DNA of 64,000 bases from Gulosibacter molinativorax (GCF_003010915.2 NZ_CP028426.1:3348001-3412000), one strand, 5' to 3'. Shown: positions 45,044-55,418, numbered from the stretch's first letter. Numbers and translations are program-made. Notes: generated by a model from the letters alone, not told the origin.

Positions 45044-46273
45044 ATGAGTGAGCGCGTACCCTGCACCGGGGTGGTCATCGTGGCGGCAGGTTCCGGCACC
45101 AGACTCGGGATGGGGATTCCGAAGGCCTTCGTGCCAGTCGCGGGGGCGTCGATACTGACCCACGCATTGCGCGGGCTTGTTGATCTTCCTGGACGGGTCG
45201 CCGTGGTGATCGTCGGCCCACCGGGCGACGACGAACGGCGCGCAATTGCCGAGGATGCGCTCGATCACGAGCTGTGGATATTCGGGGAACGGCTCGTCGG
45301 CGCGACCGTAGTGGACGGCGGGGCGAGCCGCCACGCCTCGGTCCGTGCCGGTCTCGGGGCGCTGCCGGCGGCGTGCGACGTCGTGCTCGTGCATGACGCG
45401 GCCCGCGCGCTCACCCCGCCCGAGCAATTCACTCGCGTCGCGGGGGCCGTGCGCGCAACCGGGCACGGTGTGGTCCCCGGGCTGCCAGTGGTCGACACCA
45501 TCAAGCGGGTGGATGCATCCGCATATGTCCTCGACACCGTCGACCGCGAGGCGCTTCGTGCGATGCAAACGCCCCAGGGGTTCCCGTTCGCCGGTCTCGT
45601 GCGGGCATACGACAGCGGGGCGGGTGAGGCGACCGACGATGCGGGGACGTTCGCGGCGGGCGGCGGCGTGGTCGAGGTCATCGCGGGGGATCCGGATGCG
45701 TTCAAGATCACGACGCTGGAGGACCTGGCGGCGGCCGAGCGACTCATCGCGCGCCGTGCCTTATGCGCAGATCCAGCGCCGCGCCAGCACGAGCTGCGCG
45801 TGGGTGTGGGCACCGACGTCCACGCCTTCGACGAGATCTCCCCGTGCTGGCTCGCGGGAATTCACTTCCCGGGAGAGCGGGGCCTGTCGGGGCACAGCGA
45901 CGGCGATGCGGCGAGCCACGCGATCGTGGATGCCCTGCTCGGCGCCGCGGGGCTCGGCAGCATCGGCTCGGTGTTCGGTACCGCGGACCCGCGCTATCGG
46001 AATGCCCACGGCGCCGAGTTCCTGCGCGGGACGCGGCAGTTGCTCGCCGACCGCGGCTGCACTGTGCAGAACGTGAGCGTGCAGGTGGTGTGTCGACGTC
46101 CGCGGTTCGGCGATCGCGCTCTCGAAGCGGGCGAGGTGCTCAGCGAGGCGCTCGGTGCCCCCGTCTCCGTCTCGGCGACGACCTCGGACGGGCTCGGATT
46201 CACCGGCGACGCGAACGAGGGCGTGTTCGCGGTCGCGACGGCGCTGGTCGCGGTGCCCGCCACCGCAATTTGA
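45044..46273 (+). CDS. ispDF: Bifunctional IspD-IspF (MEP pathway)
   Basis: 409 residues from the ATG at 45044, with CAAGCT 7 bases upstream. Residues 1-235 are IspD, the CTP:methylerythritol-phosphate cytidylyltransferase (VVIVAAGSGTRLGMGIPKAF, VVLVHDAARALTP, AMQTPQGF). Residues ~250-409 are IspF, 2-C-methyl-D-erythritol 2,4-cyclodiphosphate synthase (RVGVGTDVHAF with the zinc Asp-x-His, GHSDGDAASHAIVDALLG, ATTSDGLGFTGDANEGV). The fusion joins pathway steps 3 and 5 and occurs in several actinobacteria and proteobacteria. In mycobacteria the two are separate genes at the same place after carD. Confidence 0.96.
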   Translation: MSERVPCTGVVIVAAGSGTRLGMGIPKAFVPVAGASILTHALRGLVDLPGRVAVVIVGPPGDDERRAIAEDALDHELWIFGERLVGATVVDGGASRHASVRAGLGALPAACDVVLVHDAARALTPPEQFTRVAGAVRATGHGVVPGLPVVDTIKRVDASAYVLDTVDREALRAMQTPQGFPFAGLVRAYDSGAGEATDDAGTFAAGGGVVEVIAGDPDAFKITTLEDLAAAERLIARRALCADPAPRQHELRVGVGTDVHAFDEISPCWLAGIHFPGERGLSGHSDGDAASHAIVDALLGAAGLGSIGSVFGTADPRYRNAHGAEFLRGTRQLLADRGCTVQNVSVQVVCRRPRFGDRALEAGEVLSEALGAPVSVSATTSDGLGFTGDANEGVFAVATALVAVPATAI

Positions 46274-46331
46274 GGGCGGCGGCTCTCGGGAAGAAGTAGC
46301 GAGGGATCAGCACCTGCGCCGCGCACGACCC

Positions 46332-46344
46332 TAGAATGAGACGC
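46332..46344 (+). promoter_or_regulatory. Leaderless -10 element for cysS
   Basis: TAGAAT (46332-46337), then 7 bases and the GTG at 46345. An in-frame ATG at 46336 lies inside the -10 hexamer and is unlikely to be the start. Confidence 0.5.
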
Positions 46345-47738
<1,394 letters not shown>

Positions 47739-47742
<4 letters not shown>

Positions 47743-48728
47743 GTATGAGTACTGGTGGAAAGCGCCCCTCGGGCAACCGCAAGAAGAAGGGCGCGCTTAA
47801 GGGCACTGGCGGCCACGGGCGCAAGGCGCTTGAGGGCAAGGGGCCGACCCCGAAGGCGGCCGATCGGCACTGGGCCAAGGATCGTCGTCGCCGCGCGGCA
47901 GCCGCAGCCGACGCCGCCGGGAAGCCGGCGCCGCAGCGCCGCTCCCCGTCGCGCCGACCCTCGCAGATCAGCGATGTCGAGCTCGTCACCGGCCGGAACT
48001 CGGCGCTCGAGGCGCTGCGTGCCGGCATCCCCGCGACGACGGTCTATGTCGCCCAGGGCGCCGACCTCGACGATCGGATGCGCGAGATCATCCAGCTGGC
48101 CGCGAAGCGGAACATCCCGATGCTCGAGGTGACGCGCCAGGAGCTCGACCGCATGGTGCCGTTCGACGCGGTGCACCAGGGCATCGCGCTCAAGGTCCCG
48201 GCCTACGAATACGCTGACCCGATCGAGCTGCTCGAGAAGACGATTTCGCGCGCACAGGTGCCCCTGTTCGTGGCGCTCGACGGCATCACCGACCCGCGCA
48301 ACCTCGGCGCGATCGTGCGCTCGGTTGCCGCGTTTGGCGGCCACGGCGTGATCGTGCCGCAGCGTCGCGCGGCTGGGATGACCGCATCCGCGTGGAAGAC
48401 TTCGGCGGGCGCCGCCGCACGCCTGCCGGTCGCGCTGGCGACCAACCTCACCAACACCGTCAAGGCATTCAAGGATGCGGGGGTGTTCGTGATCGGGCTC
48501 GACGGCGACGGCGACGTGTCGCTTCCCGGGCTCGAACTCGCGACCTCGCCGCTGCTGGTGGTCGTTGGGTCGGAGGGAAAGGGGTTGTCTCGCCTGGTCG
48601 CTGAGCACTGCGACGCGATCGTGTCGATCCCGATCGACTCGGCAACCGAGTCGCTCAACGCTGGAATCGCCGCGTCGGTCACGCTCTACGAGGTCTCTAA
48701 GCTCCGCGCCGAGGCCGACGCGAGCTAG
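47739..48728 (+). CDS. rlmB: 23S rRNA (guanosine-2'-O-)-methyltransferase
   Basis: 329 residues. A ~70-residue basic, disordered N-terminus (GGKRPSGNRKKKGALKGTGGHG) is typical of actinobacterial RlmB/TrmH. An L30e-like substrate domain follows (VTGRNSALEALRAGIPATTVYVAQG), then the SPOUT knot: ALDGITDPRNLGAIVRSVAAFGGHGVI, GSEGKGLSRLVAEHCD and SIPIDSATESLNAGIAASVTLYE. It methylates G2251-equivalent in 23S rRNA with SAM. It overlaps cysS by ATGA. Confidence 0.95.
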
Positions 48729-48744
48729 CCCTAGAAACCGGACC

Positions 48745-48830
48745 TTGAGTAGCGCCGAAGGCGCGTATCGAAAGGCCTCGTGCCTCTTTTCGATCCTTTC
48801 GATACACGGTGCTTCGCACCGCACTCAAGG
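48745..48830. repeat. REP-like inverted pair (copy 3)
   Basis: TTGAGTAGCGCCGAAGGCGC..TATCGAAAGG faces CCTTTCGATACACGGTGC..CACTCAAGG, between two convergent genes. It may act as their shared terminator. Confidence 0.75.
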
Positions 48831-48844
48831 ATCGAAACGAGGCA

Positions 48845-49927
48845 CTAGCTGAGGCGGTCGCCGGTAGCGGGGTCGAAGGCGTGCAGACGCTGGGTGTCGG
48901 CGCGCACCGTGACGGTATCGCCGATCTGCGCGTGATGCCGTCCGTCGACGCGAACCGTGAGCTGCAGCTCTTGGCCCGCGATCGGCGCGCGCCCGTAGAG
49001 GTAGCCGTCGCTGCCGAGCTCCTCGACGAGGTCGACGTGCATCCGCAGACCCGGCTCGCCGTTCTTGGCGATCGAGAAATCCTCGGCCCGCAGCCCAACG
49101 CGAACCTCGCGTTCGCCCGCGAGTGACGCGACCGACTCGGGAACCGGCACCTTCGCATCGCCCAGGTCGAGCATCCCGGCGTCGAGACGGGTCGACCAGA
49201 TCGTCATCGCGGGTGAGCCAATGAAGCTCGCGACAAACTCGTTCGCGGGCGCGTCGTAAAGCTCCTGCGGCGCCCCGACTTGCTGCAGCTTGCCGTGGTT
49301 GAGTACGGCGATCCGGTCGCCCATCGTCATCGCCTCGGTCTGATCGTGTGTGACGTAGACGGTTGTCACACCCAAGCGATTCTGCAGGGATGCGATCTGG
49401 GTGCGGGTCTGGACACGCAGTTTCGCATCGAGGTTCGAGAGCGGCTCGTCCATGAGGAACACCTCGGGCTCGCGCACGATCGCGCGGCCCATCGCGACGC
49501 GCTGCCGCTGCCCTCCAGAGAGCTCACCCGGACGGCGGTGCAGGAGCTCGCGCAGGTCGAGGAGGTCGACCGCCTCGCGCACCTTCGCGGCGCGCTCGCG
49601 CTTCGGCACGCCGCTCGTTCGCAGCGGGAAGCCAATGTTCTGCTCCACCGTCATGTGAGGGTAGAGCCCGTAGCTCTGGAACACCATCGCCATGTCACGA
49701 TCCTTCGAGGGCACGTTGGTGACGTCCCGCTCGCCGATGAGGATCTGGCCTTCGTCCACGGGCTCGAGCCCCGCGAGCATCCGCAGCGTCGTCGTCTTGC
49801 CGCATCCCGAGGGCCCCACGAGGACGAGGAACTCGCCATCACCGATTTCGAGATCGAAGTGGTCGACGGCATTGCGCGTTGCGCCGTGGAAACGACGGGT
49901 CACGCCTCGGAAGGTCACTGCAGCCAT
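48845..49927 (-). CDS. Sugar ABC transporter ATP-binding protein (UgpC/MsmK/MalK-like)
   Basis: 360 residues. Walker [17 protein letters not shown]-loop [14 protein letters not shown], signature [14 protein letters not shown], Walker [17 protein letters not shown] and switch [18 protein letters not shown], then a C-terminal TOBE/OB domain ([12 protein letters not shown]). This is the shared sugar-transport ATPase that serves several carbohydrate importers. No permease or binding protein is adjacent, consistent with a stand-alone multi-system ATPase. No PHO box is visible, so the glycerol-phosphate UgpC role is not favoured over a general one. Confidence 0.92.
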   Translation of the reverse strand: MAAVTFRGVTRRFHGATRNAVDHFDLEIGDGEFLVLVGPSGCGKTTTLRMLAGLEPVDEGQILIGERDVTNVPSKDRDMAMVFQSYGLYPHMTVEQNIGFPLRTSGVPKRERAAKVREAVDLLDLRELLHRRPGELSGGQRQRVAMGRAIVREPEVFLMDEPLSNLDAKLRVQTRTQIASLQNRLGVTTVYVTHDQTEAMTMGDRIAVLNHGKLQQVGAPQELYDAPANEFVASFIGSPAMTIWSTRLDAGMLDLGDAKVPVPESVASLAGEREVRVGLRAEDFSIAKNGEPGLRMHVDLVEELGSDGYLYGRAPIAGQELQLTVRVDGRHHAQIGDTVTVRADTQRLHAFDPATGDRLS

Positions 49928-50038
49928 GGTGTTCCATCGTAGTCCGCGGCCAGGCTGGCGCTTGCCGCGCCACGGGCCGGGAATCGATGCCCGACGGATT
50001 GGAACTCGGTCGGGGTTTGCCCGTAGGATGGTCGTCGC

Positions 50039-50111
50039 GCCGCCTTAGCTCAGCTGGTAGAGCATCTGTCTTGTAAACAGAAGGTCATCGGTTCGAACCC
50101 GATAGGCGGCT
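50039..50111 (+). tRNA. tRNA-Thr (anticodon TGT)
   Basis: Acceptor GCCGCCT pairs with AGGCGGC, D-arm TTAGCTCAGCTGGTAGAGC, anticodon loop CTTGTAA (TGT), T-arm ATCGGTTCGAACCCGAT. A CCA follows the discriminator T directly (50112-50114), so the CCA end may be encoded. Confidence 0.97.
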
Positions 50112-50204
50112 CCAAGAAAACACCTGGTCATAGGCGCATTCACGAAAATGCAAACCTTCTGTTTTTCCGCACTGGGATTCCAGTGGGATTTCAGGATTTC
50201 GTTG

Positions 50205-50260
50205 GTGTGGGATTCCGGGGCGGGATTTCACCCCCAGAACCCCGCCCCGAAATCCCACAC
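50205..50260. repeat. Long hairpin after tRNA-Thr
   Basis: Arms 50205-50224 (GTGTGGGATTCCGGGGCGGG) and 50241-50260 pair over 20 positions with one mismatch; the loop is 16 bases. GGGATTYC-type motifs recur several times nearby. In the gene-free 50115-50472 stretch this and the features at 50344-50458 are all I see. Confidence 0.75.
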
Positions 50261-50343
50261 TCTCGCTATGCGCGGCAGTCTGACGCAGACACCCCGCCGA
50301 GCGCATCGCAACGGGACGAACCGCAGGCGTCGCGCGAGCAGCC

Positions 50344-50458
50344 GTGCTGTGGGAGGGACCCTAAGCCTCCGCTGCGGCTCAGGCGCGCGAGAAAAACGCC
50401 CACGAAACCCCATTTTGGGATTCCGCGGGCGTTTTGTGCTGTGGGAGCGATCCTAAGC
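50344..50458. repeat. Imperfect 23-bp direct repeat GTGCTGTGGGAG...CCTAAGC
   Basis: Copies at 50344-50366 and 50436-50458, differing at two positions, flank the terminator-like hairpin at 50393. Confidence 0.6.
50393..50435. terminator. Bidirectional terminator hairpin
   Basis: AAAACGCCC (50393-50401) pairs with GGGCGTTTT (50427-50435), with more inner pairs around a CATTTTG tip. It has an A-run on one side and a T-run on the other, so it can terminate transcription from both the tRNA side and the gene at 50473. Confidence 0.7.
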
Positions 50459-50472
50459 GCGAATCGGGAACC

Positions 50473-51249
50473 TCACCGGGGCGATTCCCCGCCCCGGTCG
50501 AGGGCAATCACTGCATCTACCACGGCCTGGCGCGCCTCGGTCAGCCGTTCCGCCTCCTGCCAATTCTCCGCCGCCGCGTCTTCCCACCCCGGCAGTCGCT
50601 CCGCCTCGATGCGTTCACGGGCTGCCGCAAGCCGGCCAAGCACGGCACACGCAGAGTCGCCGTGCGTCGCGATCGCCTCGCGGTCTCCGCTGCAGATACG
50701 CGCAAGCGTCCGCGCAATCTCGCGCCGAAGCTCGGAGGCATCCGTGAGCCATTCGCCGGGCCGCTCATGCCCGGCGTCCACCAGTGCGGCGGCGATCGCG
50801 AATACCGCGATATTTTTGCTCGCACCATGCCAGCCGGGCGGCGATTGCGCGAGCGTGACGGCCACGGCCCGGATCAGCGCATCGAGCGCGTCACCCTCGC
50901 CAAGCTCCGCCTCGACCCGCCGCATCGCGAGGTCTACCGGCGCCCAAACTTGCGGGTCCGGGATGCAGGATCGCGTCCAATCGCGGTGCGTGTCAGTCAC
51001 GCCCTTGGTGCCATTGTGGAGCACTACCGGCAACACATGCGCCGCGGATGGGCCGTCATGCACGAGCTCGAACCCAGGGTCCCGTAAGCTCCATGTGTGC
51101 AGCCGGGCGAGGCTGGCTGGAGTGGTGCGCATGTGAGGGAATTCGGGATCATCTTGCCTGAGGGTCACACGGCCGGGGTCTACGGGCTCGGACCGGCTAA
51201 GGGTGAGCGAGAACCCATCCTCGCTGTGGTGCATGCTGTAAATCGGCAC
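50473..51249 (-). CDS. Protein of unknown function (258 aa)
   Basis: 258 residues from the GTG at 51249, which follows the stop of the HAD remnant by 4 bases, suggesting an original two-gene operon; the ATG at 51234 is the alternative. The first ~60 residues are polar (FSLTLSRSEPVDPGRVTLRQDDPEFPHMRTT) and the rest is an Ala/Glu-rich, helical soluble domain (AVTLAQSPPGWHGASKNIAVFAIAAALVDAGHERPGEW, LTEARQAVVDAVIALDRG). No membrane span, signal peptide or recognised motif. Codon use is like the core genome. Confidence 0.6.
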   Translation of the reverse strand: MPIYSMHHSEDGFSLTLSRSEPVDPGRVTLRQDDPEFPHMRTTPASLARLHTWSLRDPGFELVHDGPSAAHVLPVVLHNGTKGVTDTHRDWTRSCIPDPQVWAPVDLAMRRVEAELGEGDALDALIRAVAVTLAQSPPGWHGASKNIAVFAIAAALVDAGHERPGEWLTDASELRREIARTLARICSGDREAIATHGDSACAVLGRLAAARERIEAERLPGWEDAAAENWQEAERLTEARQAVVDAVIALDRGGESPR

Positions 51250-51253
51250 GTCG

Positions 51254-51417
51254 TTAGCCTCGCGCAATCTCTGCGAGCGCGGCCATATCTGCGGCGGTGA
51301 GCCCTTCCCCGGGGTGCGGTGACAGTGTGAGGACCCCGGCCGCTTCAGCTGCGGCGCGGGTGCCAGGGGAGAGTTCGAGTTGATCGTCAATCCACACGAC
51401 TGGCTCGCCGTGGATCG
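51254..51417 (-). pseudogene. C-terminal remnant of a HAD-like domain protein
   Basis: The minus-strand frame entering from the IS3 end reads AIHGEPVVWIDDQLELSPGT, then GVLTLSPHPGEGLTAADMAALAEIARG and a TAA at 51256-51254. The hydrophobic-WIDD pattern with a terminal DP/HPG..GLT.AD segment matches the end of small actinobacterial HAD-domain proteins. About two thirds of the gene, including the N-terminal DxD motif, is missing beyond the insertion sequence and is not found on its other side. Confidence 0.65.
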
Positions 51418-51467
51418 CCCCGGGTTAAATAGAGAGTAGGAAACAGGAAAACGAGGAACTCTCTCTC

Positions 51468-51779
51468 ATACCCACGAAATACTCCGACGGACTGAAAGCC
51501 CGCGCGGTCGAACTCGTCCTTCACGCCCAATCCGATCCCGCGACCTCGCCGGGCGCGGTGCGCCGCATCGCGGAAGAACTCGGCCTCAACAGTGAGACCC
51601 TGCGCGGATGGGTCGGTGCTCATAAACGCGCCAGCGGCGGTACCCCAGCCGATACCGTGGACCTCGCTGCCGAGAACCGCAGGCTTCGGGCAGAGCTTGC
51701 AGAAACCAAACGCGCGAACGAGATCCTGAAGAAGGCTTCAGCTTTTTTCGCAGCGGAGCCAGGCCGCCCTTCGAAGTGA
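51468..51779 (+). CDS. IS3 transposase OrfA (start codon ATA)
   Basis: 103 residues reading PTKYSDGLKARAVELVLHAQ, an IS3 OrfA helix-turn-helix (GAVRRIAEELGLNSETLRGW) and the leucine-zipper-like end (LAAENRRLRAELAETKRANEILKKASAFF). The natural start position is occupied by ATA at 51468 (GAGGA 10 bases upstream); the first ordinary in-frame start, GTG at 51558, would remove the front half of the domain. The slippery heptamer T TTT TTC (51743-51749) is in frame near the end and would allow a -1 shift into orfB. Confidence 0.85.
   Translation: MPTKYSDGLKARAVELVLHAQSDPATSPGAVRRIAEELGLNSETLRGWVGAHKRASGGTPADTVDLAAENRRLRAELAETKRANEILKKASAFFAAEPGRPSK
51743..51749 (+). other. Programmed -1 frameshift site (T TTT TTC)
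   Basis: Zero-frame codons GCT TTT TTC form an X XXY YYZ heptamer. A -1 slip here continues as RSGARPPFEVIVRFIDEHRP into orfB, giving the OrfAB fusion transposase typical of the IS3 family. Confidence 0.7.
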
Positions 51780-52681
51780 TCGTCCGCTTCATCGACGAAC
51801 ACCGCCCGGAATATGGTGTCGAGCCAATCGTCCGCGCGCTTCAGGCCACGCCCGCGCGTATTGCCGCCAGCTCCTACTACGCGTTCAAACAACGCCCCGA
51901 TAGTGCCCGCAAACAGCGTGACGCGCGATTGAAAGTGAACCTGCAGCGGATCTGGGAAGAGAACTATTCCTGCTACGGCGCCCGCAAGCTCTGGCACGCG
52001 ATCAACCGCGAACCCGGCATGGAGCCCGTCGCGCGCTGCACCGTGGAACGACTGATGCGCGAGATGGGAATCCGAGGAATACAACGCCGCAGCAAACGGC
52101 CGGCGACGAAGTCTGCTGATCCGGAGGCGTGCCCGACAGTTCTGGTGGAACGGGAGTTCACCGCGACCGAGCCGAATACCCTCTGGGTCGCCGGCATTAC
52201 GTATGTTCAGACGATCGCGGGCTGGGTCTACGCCGCATTCGTCTTGGACGTGTGCACCCGCGAGATCGTGGGCTGGCAAGTCACGAACCACCTACGAGCA
52301 TCGTTGGCTGCGGACGCGCTGCACATGGCGTTAGCGGCGCGGTTACGTGCCGGAGAATCCGTGACCGGCCTCACCCATCACAGCGATCGCGGAGTGCATT
52401 ATCGTGCGATTCGCTACGCCGAAACCCTCGCGGAAAATGACGTGGTCGCGTCCGTGGGATCGAAAGGTGATTCCTACGATAACGCGATGGCCGAGGCCCT
52501 AAACTCGGTGTTCAAGGCCGAACTCATCGACCGGCAGCAATGGTCAGGCCTGATCGACGTCATGGCAGCGACTTCAGAATGGGTGGGCTGGTACAACCAG
52601 CGCCGCCTCCACTCCAGCATCGACTACCTCACCCCGAACGAAGTCCACGCACAGCACCAACCAATGGTGCTTGCCGCATAG
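51776..52681 (+). CDS. IS3 transposase OrfB (DDE, first Asp replaced by Gly)
   Basis: 301 residues with the rve/DDE integrase core. The first catalytic block reads NTLWVAGITYVQT where IS3 transposases have W(V)(A/T)D(I/L)TY; codon 52193-52195 is GGC (Gly), one transition from GAC (Asp). The second Asp (THHSDRGVHY) and the Glu (DNAMAEALNSVFKAELI) are intact. Loss of one metal-binding Asp should abolish transposition. It overlaps the orfA stop by GTGA and is normally made by frameshifting. Confidence 0.92.
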   Translation: MIVRFIDEHRPEYGVEPIVRALQATPARIAASSYYAFKQRPDSARKQRDARLKVNLQRIWEENYSCYGARKLWHAINREPGMEPVARCTVERLMREMGIRGIQRRSKRPATKSADPEACPTVLVEREFTATEPNTLWVAGITYVQTIAGWVYAAFVLDVCTREIVGWQVTNHLRASLAADALHMALAARLRAGESVTGLTHHSDRGVHYRAIRYAETLAENDVVASVGSKGDSYDNAMAEALNSVFKAELIDRQQWSGLIDVMAATSEWVGWYNQRRLHSSIDYLTPNEVHAQHQPMVLAA

Positions 52682-54179
52682 AAAACCAAGAAAAGAACTC
52701 TCTACCAAACCCGGGGCTTGACACCAGCGAGGTCGACTCGTCTGCCCGCCGCGCGGGACCAGAAACACCCGCCTCCAGAAACGACACCAAATCCCCGGTC
52801 GCGAACCGGCCATACGTGGCCGCCTCGCCAAGCGCCTCATCAACCCTGGCCACCCCACTGATCTTCGCGAGGGCCACAGCCTCGGCCATCTTCTGCCGCA
52901 TCCGGGAGGTGCCCACCGCGGCGGCTTCCAACAGCCACGCCTCCGCGCCCGCGCCGATCCCGAGGAACTCGACCTCAGCCGCAGTACGCGGCCGAACCGT
53001 GTAGTCACCCGGCGTTTTCTGTGGCTGGTCAGGGAAATGCGCATCATCAACCCGCGGGCTGCCCGGCGTGGCCCGCTCATGCCGAGCGACTTCCACAGGT
53101 CCCCGGTCACTGACATGCACCACGATGACCTGCTCGCCCTCGCCGGCACCATGGCTGCGGACGAACACCTCCGCACCCAGTAACCCCGCGGGCACCGAGT
53201 ATTGACCATTCTCGAACGTGATCATCGGCGTGTTCGCTGGCACCCGGCGCGATACCCCGAACGCGACCGTGTGCGCCCGATCCGGAACCCGATGCAACCG
53301 CGCCTGTTCCTCACCAAGCATGTCCACCGGCCGCCTACGCGTGGCTCGATGCTCGCGCTGATTGACCTCGGCCATGAACCGGTCACAGGCCGCTTCGACC
53401 TCACCGAACGACGCGTACTCGGGCAGCAGGTTCGTGTCCTTCGGCACGATATCGGCCTTCGCGAGTTTCACCGATGCTTCCACCCCGCCCTTGGACGCGG
53501 GATCCGCGGGCTGACACGTCAACACCGTGACCCCGTAATGCCGCGCGAACTCCACCGTCTGCACGTTCCGGACCGGCACGCCCGCGATATGCGACACCGT
53601 CACTGTTTTCTCGTTATCCGTCAGCACATACGTCGGCGCGCCACCCAGAATCCGAAACGTCCGATCCAACGCCGCGAACACCGACGACGCGGTACGATCC
53701 CGCAACGCGATCACGATCCGGAACCGGCTCCACGCCAGCCACGCCACGAACAAGACCGTCTTCACCTTGTCGATCACCGGCCCATCGCCGAAGTCGTACT
53801 GCAACCACATGCCGGGTTCCGTGATCCACGGCCGATGCACCCGTACGCGGCCCGCGCGATACGCGGCACGAACCTCAGCGACCGCGCGCCGGGTCGAGCG
53901 TTCCGATCCCGCATAGCCAAGCGCGACCAGTTTCGCGTGGGCCTTATCGGCGCGGATCTTGCCCTGGGACGCCTCGACCCATTCCTCGATCTTCGGCAGG
54001 AATGGATCAGTCACGCGTTCTCGCGGTTCGACCGCGCCCACGGGACGGCCAGCGTCCCTCGCGGCGACGTGGTGCGCGACGGTGTGATGCGAACAGCCCG
54101 CCAACTCGGCGGCAGCACGCAACGATCCCGTCAGATCATATGCAGCAAGCATTTCCATAATTTCTCCGTCAGACTTCAT
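52629..54179 (-). pseudogene. istA: IS21-type transposase IstA, 3' end replaced by IS3
   Basis: 516 residues, but the last ~30 (from about 52716 down, SPGFGREFFSWF...) are encoded by the IS3 end, so the true C-terminus is lost. Otherwise intact: N-terminal helix-turn-helix (LTGSLRAAAELAGCSHHTVAHHV), and the DDE triad in LQYDFGDGP, VLTDNEKTVTV and KGGVEASVKLAKAD. The istB partner that should follow on the minus strand is absent, deleted at the IS3 boundary. The protein could still be made, but is probably non-functional without istB. Confidence 0.85.
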
Positions 54180-54280
54180 ACGAGCCTCTTCCCGGGTAAC
54201 AGTGATGCGACTTCAACATCGCCATCCAACCCGGGAAGGGGCTCCCCGCGATTACGTCACCGCGGGGATTCACTATTCGA

Positions 54281-54372
54281 AGTGGGCAGATCTTGTGGCC
54301 ACCAGTGGGCAGTCCGGTTGGCCGTCAGCGGGCAATTCCCTGGCCGCCTATGGGCAGTTTTCCATGGCCGCT
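54281..54372. repeat. Array A: four 23-bp repeats upstream of istA
   Basis: Contiguous 23-base units at 54281, 54304, 54327 and 54350, consensus AG(T/C)GGGCAG....TGGCC. Multiple short direct repeats at an element end are a hallmark of IS21-family transposon ends; this array is ~100 bases upstream of istA. Confidence 0.8.
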
Positions 54373-54412
54373 AACAATGCGCTCAACACTGCCCCAAGAC
54401 ATACGCTGCTGT

Positions 54413-54533
54413 TGTCCACAAAGTGTTGAGACATCGTGTGTCCACGAAGCGATGAGACATAACATGCGAAGTCGTGAGACTCATTGTCTACGAAGTCCCG
54501 AGCTTCAGTGTCCACGAAGTGACGAGATTACAC
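54413..54533. repeat. Array B: about five 23-26 bp repeats
   Basis: Units near 54413, 54439, 54463, 54485 and 54509, consensus TGTCCACGAAGTGATGAGAC; the third lacks TCCAC. The sequence is unrelated to arrays A and C, so it probably belonged to another IS21-type element. Confidence 0.75.
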
Positions 54534-54573
54534 GCCCGGTCGACCCACACGTGCTATGGAATATTCGTAGGTT

Positions 54574-54660
54574 TGGGGACCACTCAGTGTTGCCTTCGGG
54601 GGCCACCGATATTGCCGTTGGGGGCCAGCGACCGTTGACGCTCGGGGCCACTGACCCCCA
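54574..54660. repeat. Array C: four ~22-25 bp repeats downstream of istB
   Basis: Units near 54574, 54598, 54620 and 54644, each opening (T)GGGG(G)CCA(C/G), between array B and the istB stop. Related units recur upstream of istB (array D). Confidence 0.7.
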
Positions 54661-54671
54661 CCGGCGATTCC

Positions 54672-55418
54672 TTACTGAACTATCGCGGTATGTTCACGCA
54701 TATTGTGCGTGCCTGTATCAATCCAGATCGTGTTGTGCACGATCCGGTCCATGATCGCGTCGGCGTGCACCCCAGAGCCCAGCCGTTGATGCCAGTCCTT
54801 CTTCAGGTACTGCGTACAGAACACCGTCGACGTACTGCCGCACCGGCGCTCGAGTAATTCCAGCAGCATGCTGCGCATCGCCTCATCCGGGTGATCAAGC
54901 AGCCATTCATCGATCACCAACAGCGTGAACGCCGCATACTTCTTCAAGAACTTCGTCGTGCCCTGCGGCTTGTCCTTCGCCAACGCCCAAGCCTCTTCCA
55001 GATCGGGCATCCGAATATAGTGCGCACGGATCCGATGCTGACAGGCCTGCTTCGCCAGCGCGCACCCCAGAAACGATTTCCCCGACCCCGTGAACCCTTG
55101 GAACACGATATTCTGTTGTCGATCGATAAACGAACACGTCGCCAGCTGCGCCAACACTGCCGGGTCCAGGCCACGTTCCTCGACCCGATCAATCCGGCGC
55201 AGGTCCGCGTCGGGATAGCGCAGTCCGGCACGCCGGATCAGCCCCTCGACCTTGCCATGGTTGAACACCGAGTGCGCCTCGTCGACCACGAGCTGGAGTC
55301 GTTGCTCGAACGTCATCCCGAACGTGAGGTCCTCGTCCTGCACCTCGATCGCTTCCAACAGTGCGCCCGCGCCCATCTCCCGCAGCTTCCGCTTCGTCTC
55401 AATATCGATACCGCTCAC
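54672..55418 (-). CDS. istB: IS21-type helper ATPase IstB
   Basis: 248 residues from the GTG at 55418, which overlaps the TGA of an istA remnant (GTGA), the normal istA-istB coupling. AAA+ ATPase: Walker A FQGFTGSGKSFLGCALAKQA, Walker B TLLVIDEWLLDHP and the sensor STVFCTQYLKKDW. It assists IstA in target selection. Its own istA is gone apart from the last ~26 codons, so it is an orphan. It cannot be the partner of the istA at 52,629, because that gene lies on the wrong side. Confidence 0.9.
   Translation of the reverse strand: MSGIDIETKRKLREMGAGALLEAIEVQDEDLTFGMTFEQRLQLVVDEAHSVFNHGKVEGLIRRAGLRYPDADLRRIDRVEERGLDPAVLAQLATCSFIDRQQNIVFQGFTGSGKSFLGCALAKQACQHRIRAHYIRMPDLEEAWALAKDKPQGTTKFLKKYAAFTLLVIDEWLLDHPDEAMRSMLLELLERRCGSTSTVFCTQYLKKDWHQRLGSGVHADAIMDRIVHNTIWIDTGTHNMREHTAIVQ

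Larger units (their letters stand above)
51418..52716 (+). mobile_element. IS3-family insertion sequence (decayed)
   Basis: 1299 bp bounded by inverted repeats CCCCGGGTTAAATAGAGAGT (left) and its counterpart at 52697-52716 (17 of 20 identical). Contains overlapping orfA and orfB. No target-site duplication is evident: the left flank is the HAD remnant, the right flank is istA. Two lesions suggest it is inactive: an ATA in place of the orfA start and a lost catalytic Asp in orfB. Confidence 0.88.

Noticed and set aside
50344..50458. The 23-bp direct repeat as an att site of a mobile island
   Set aside because: Neither copy overlaps the tRNA gene, they are only 92 bases apart, and there is no integrase. 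Kept only as a repeat.
52629..55418. One intact IS21 element formed by istA and istB
   Set aside because: On the minus strand istB precedes istA, opposite to the family order, and the two are separated by repeat arrays. They belong to different elements.
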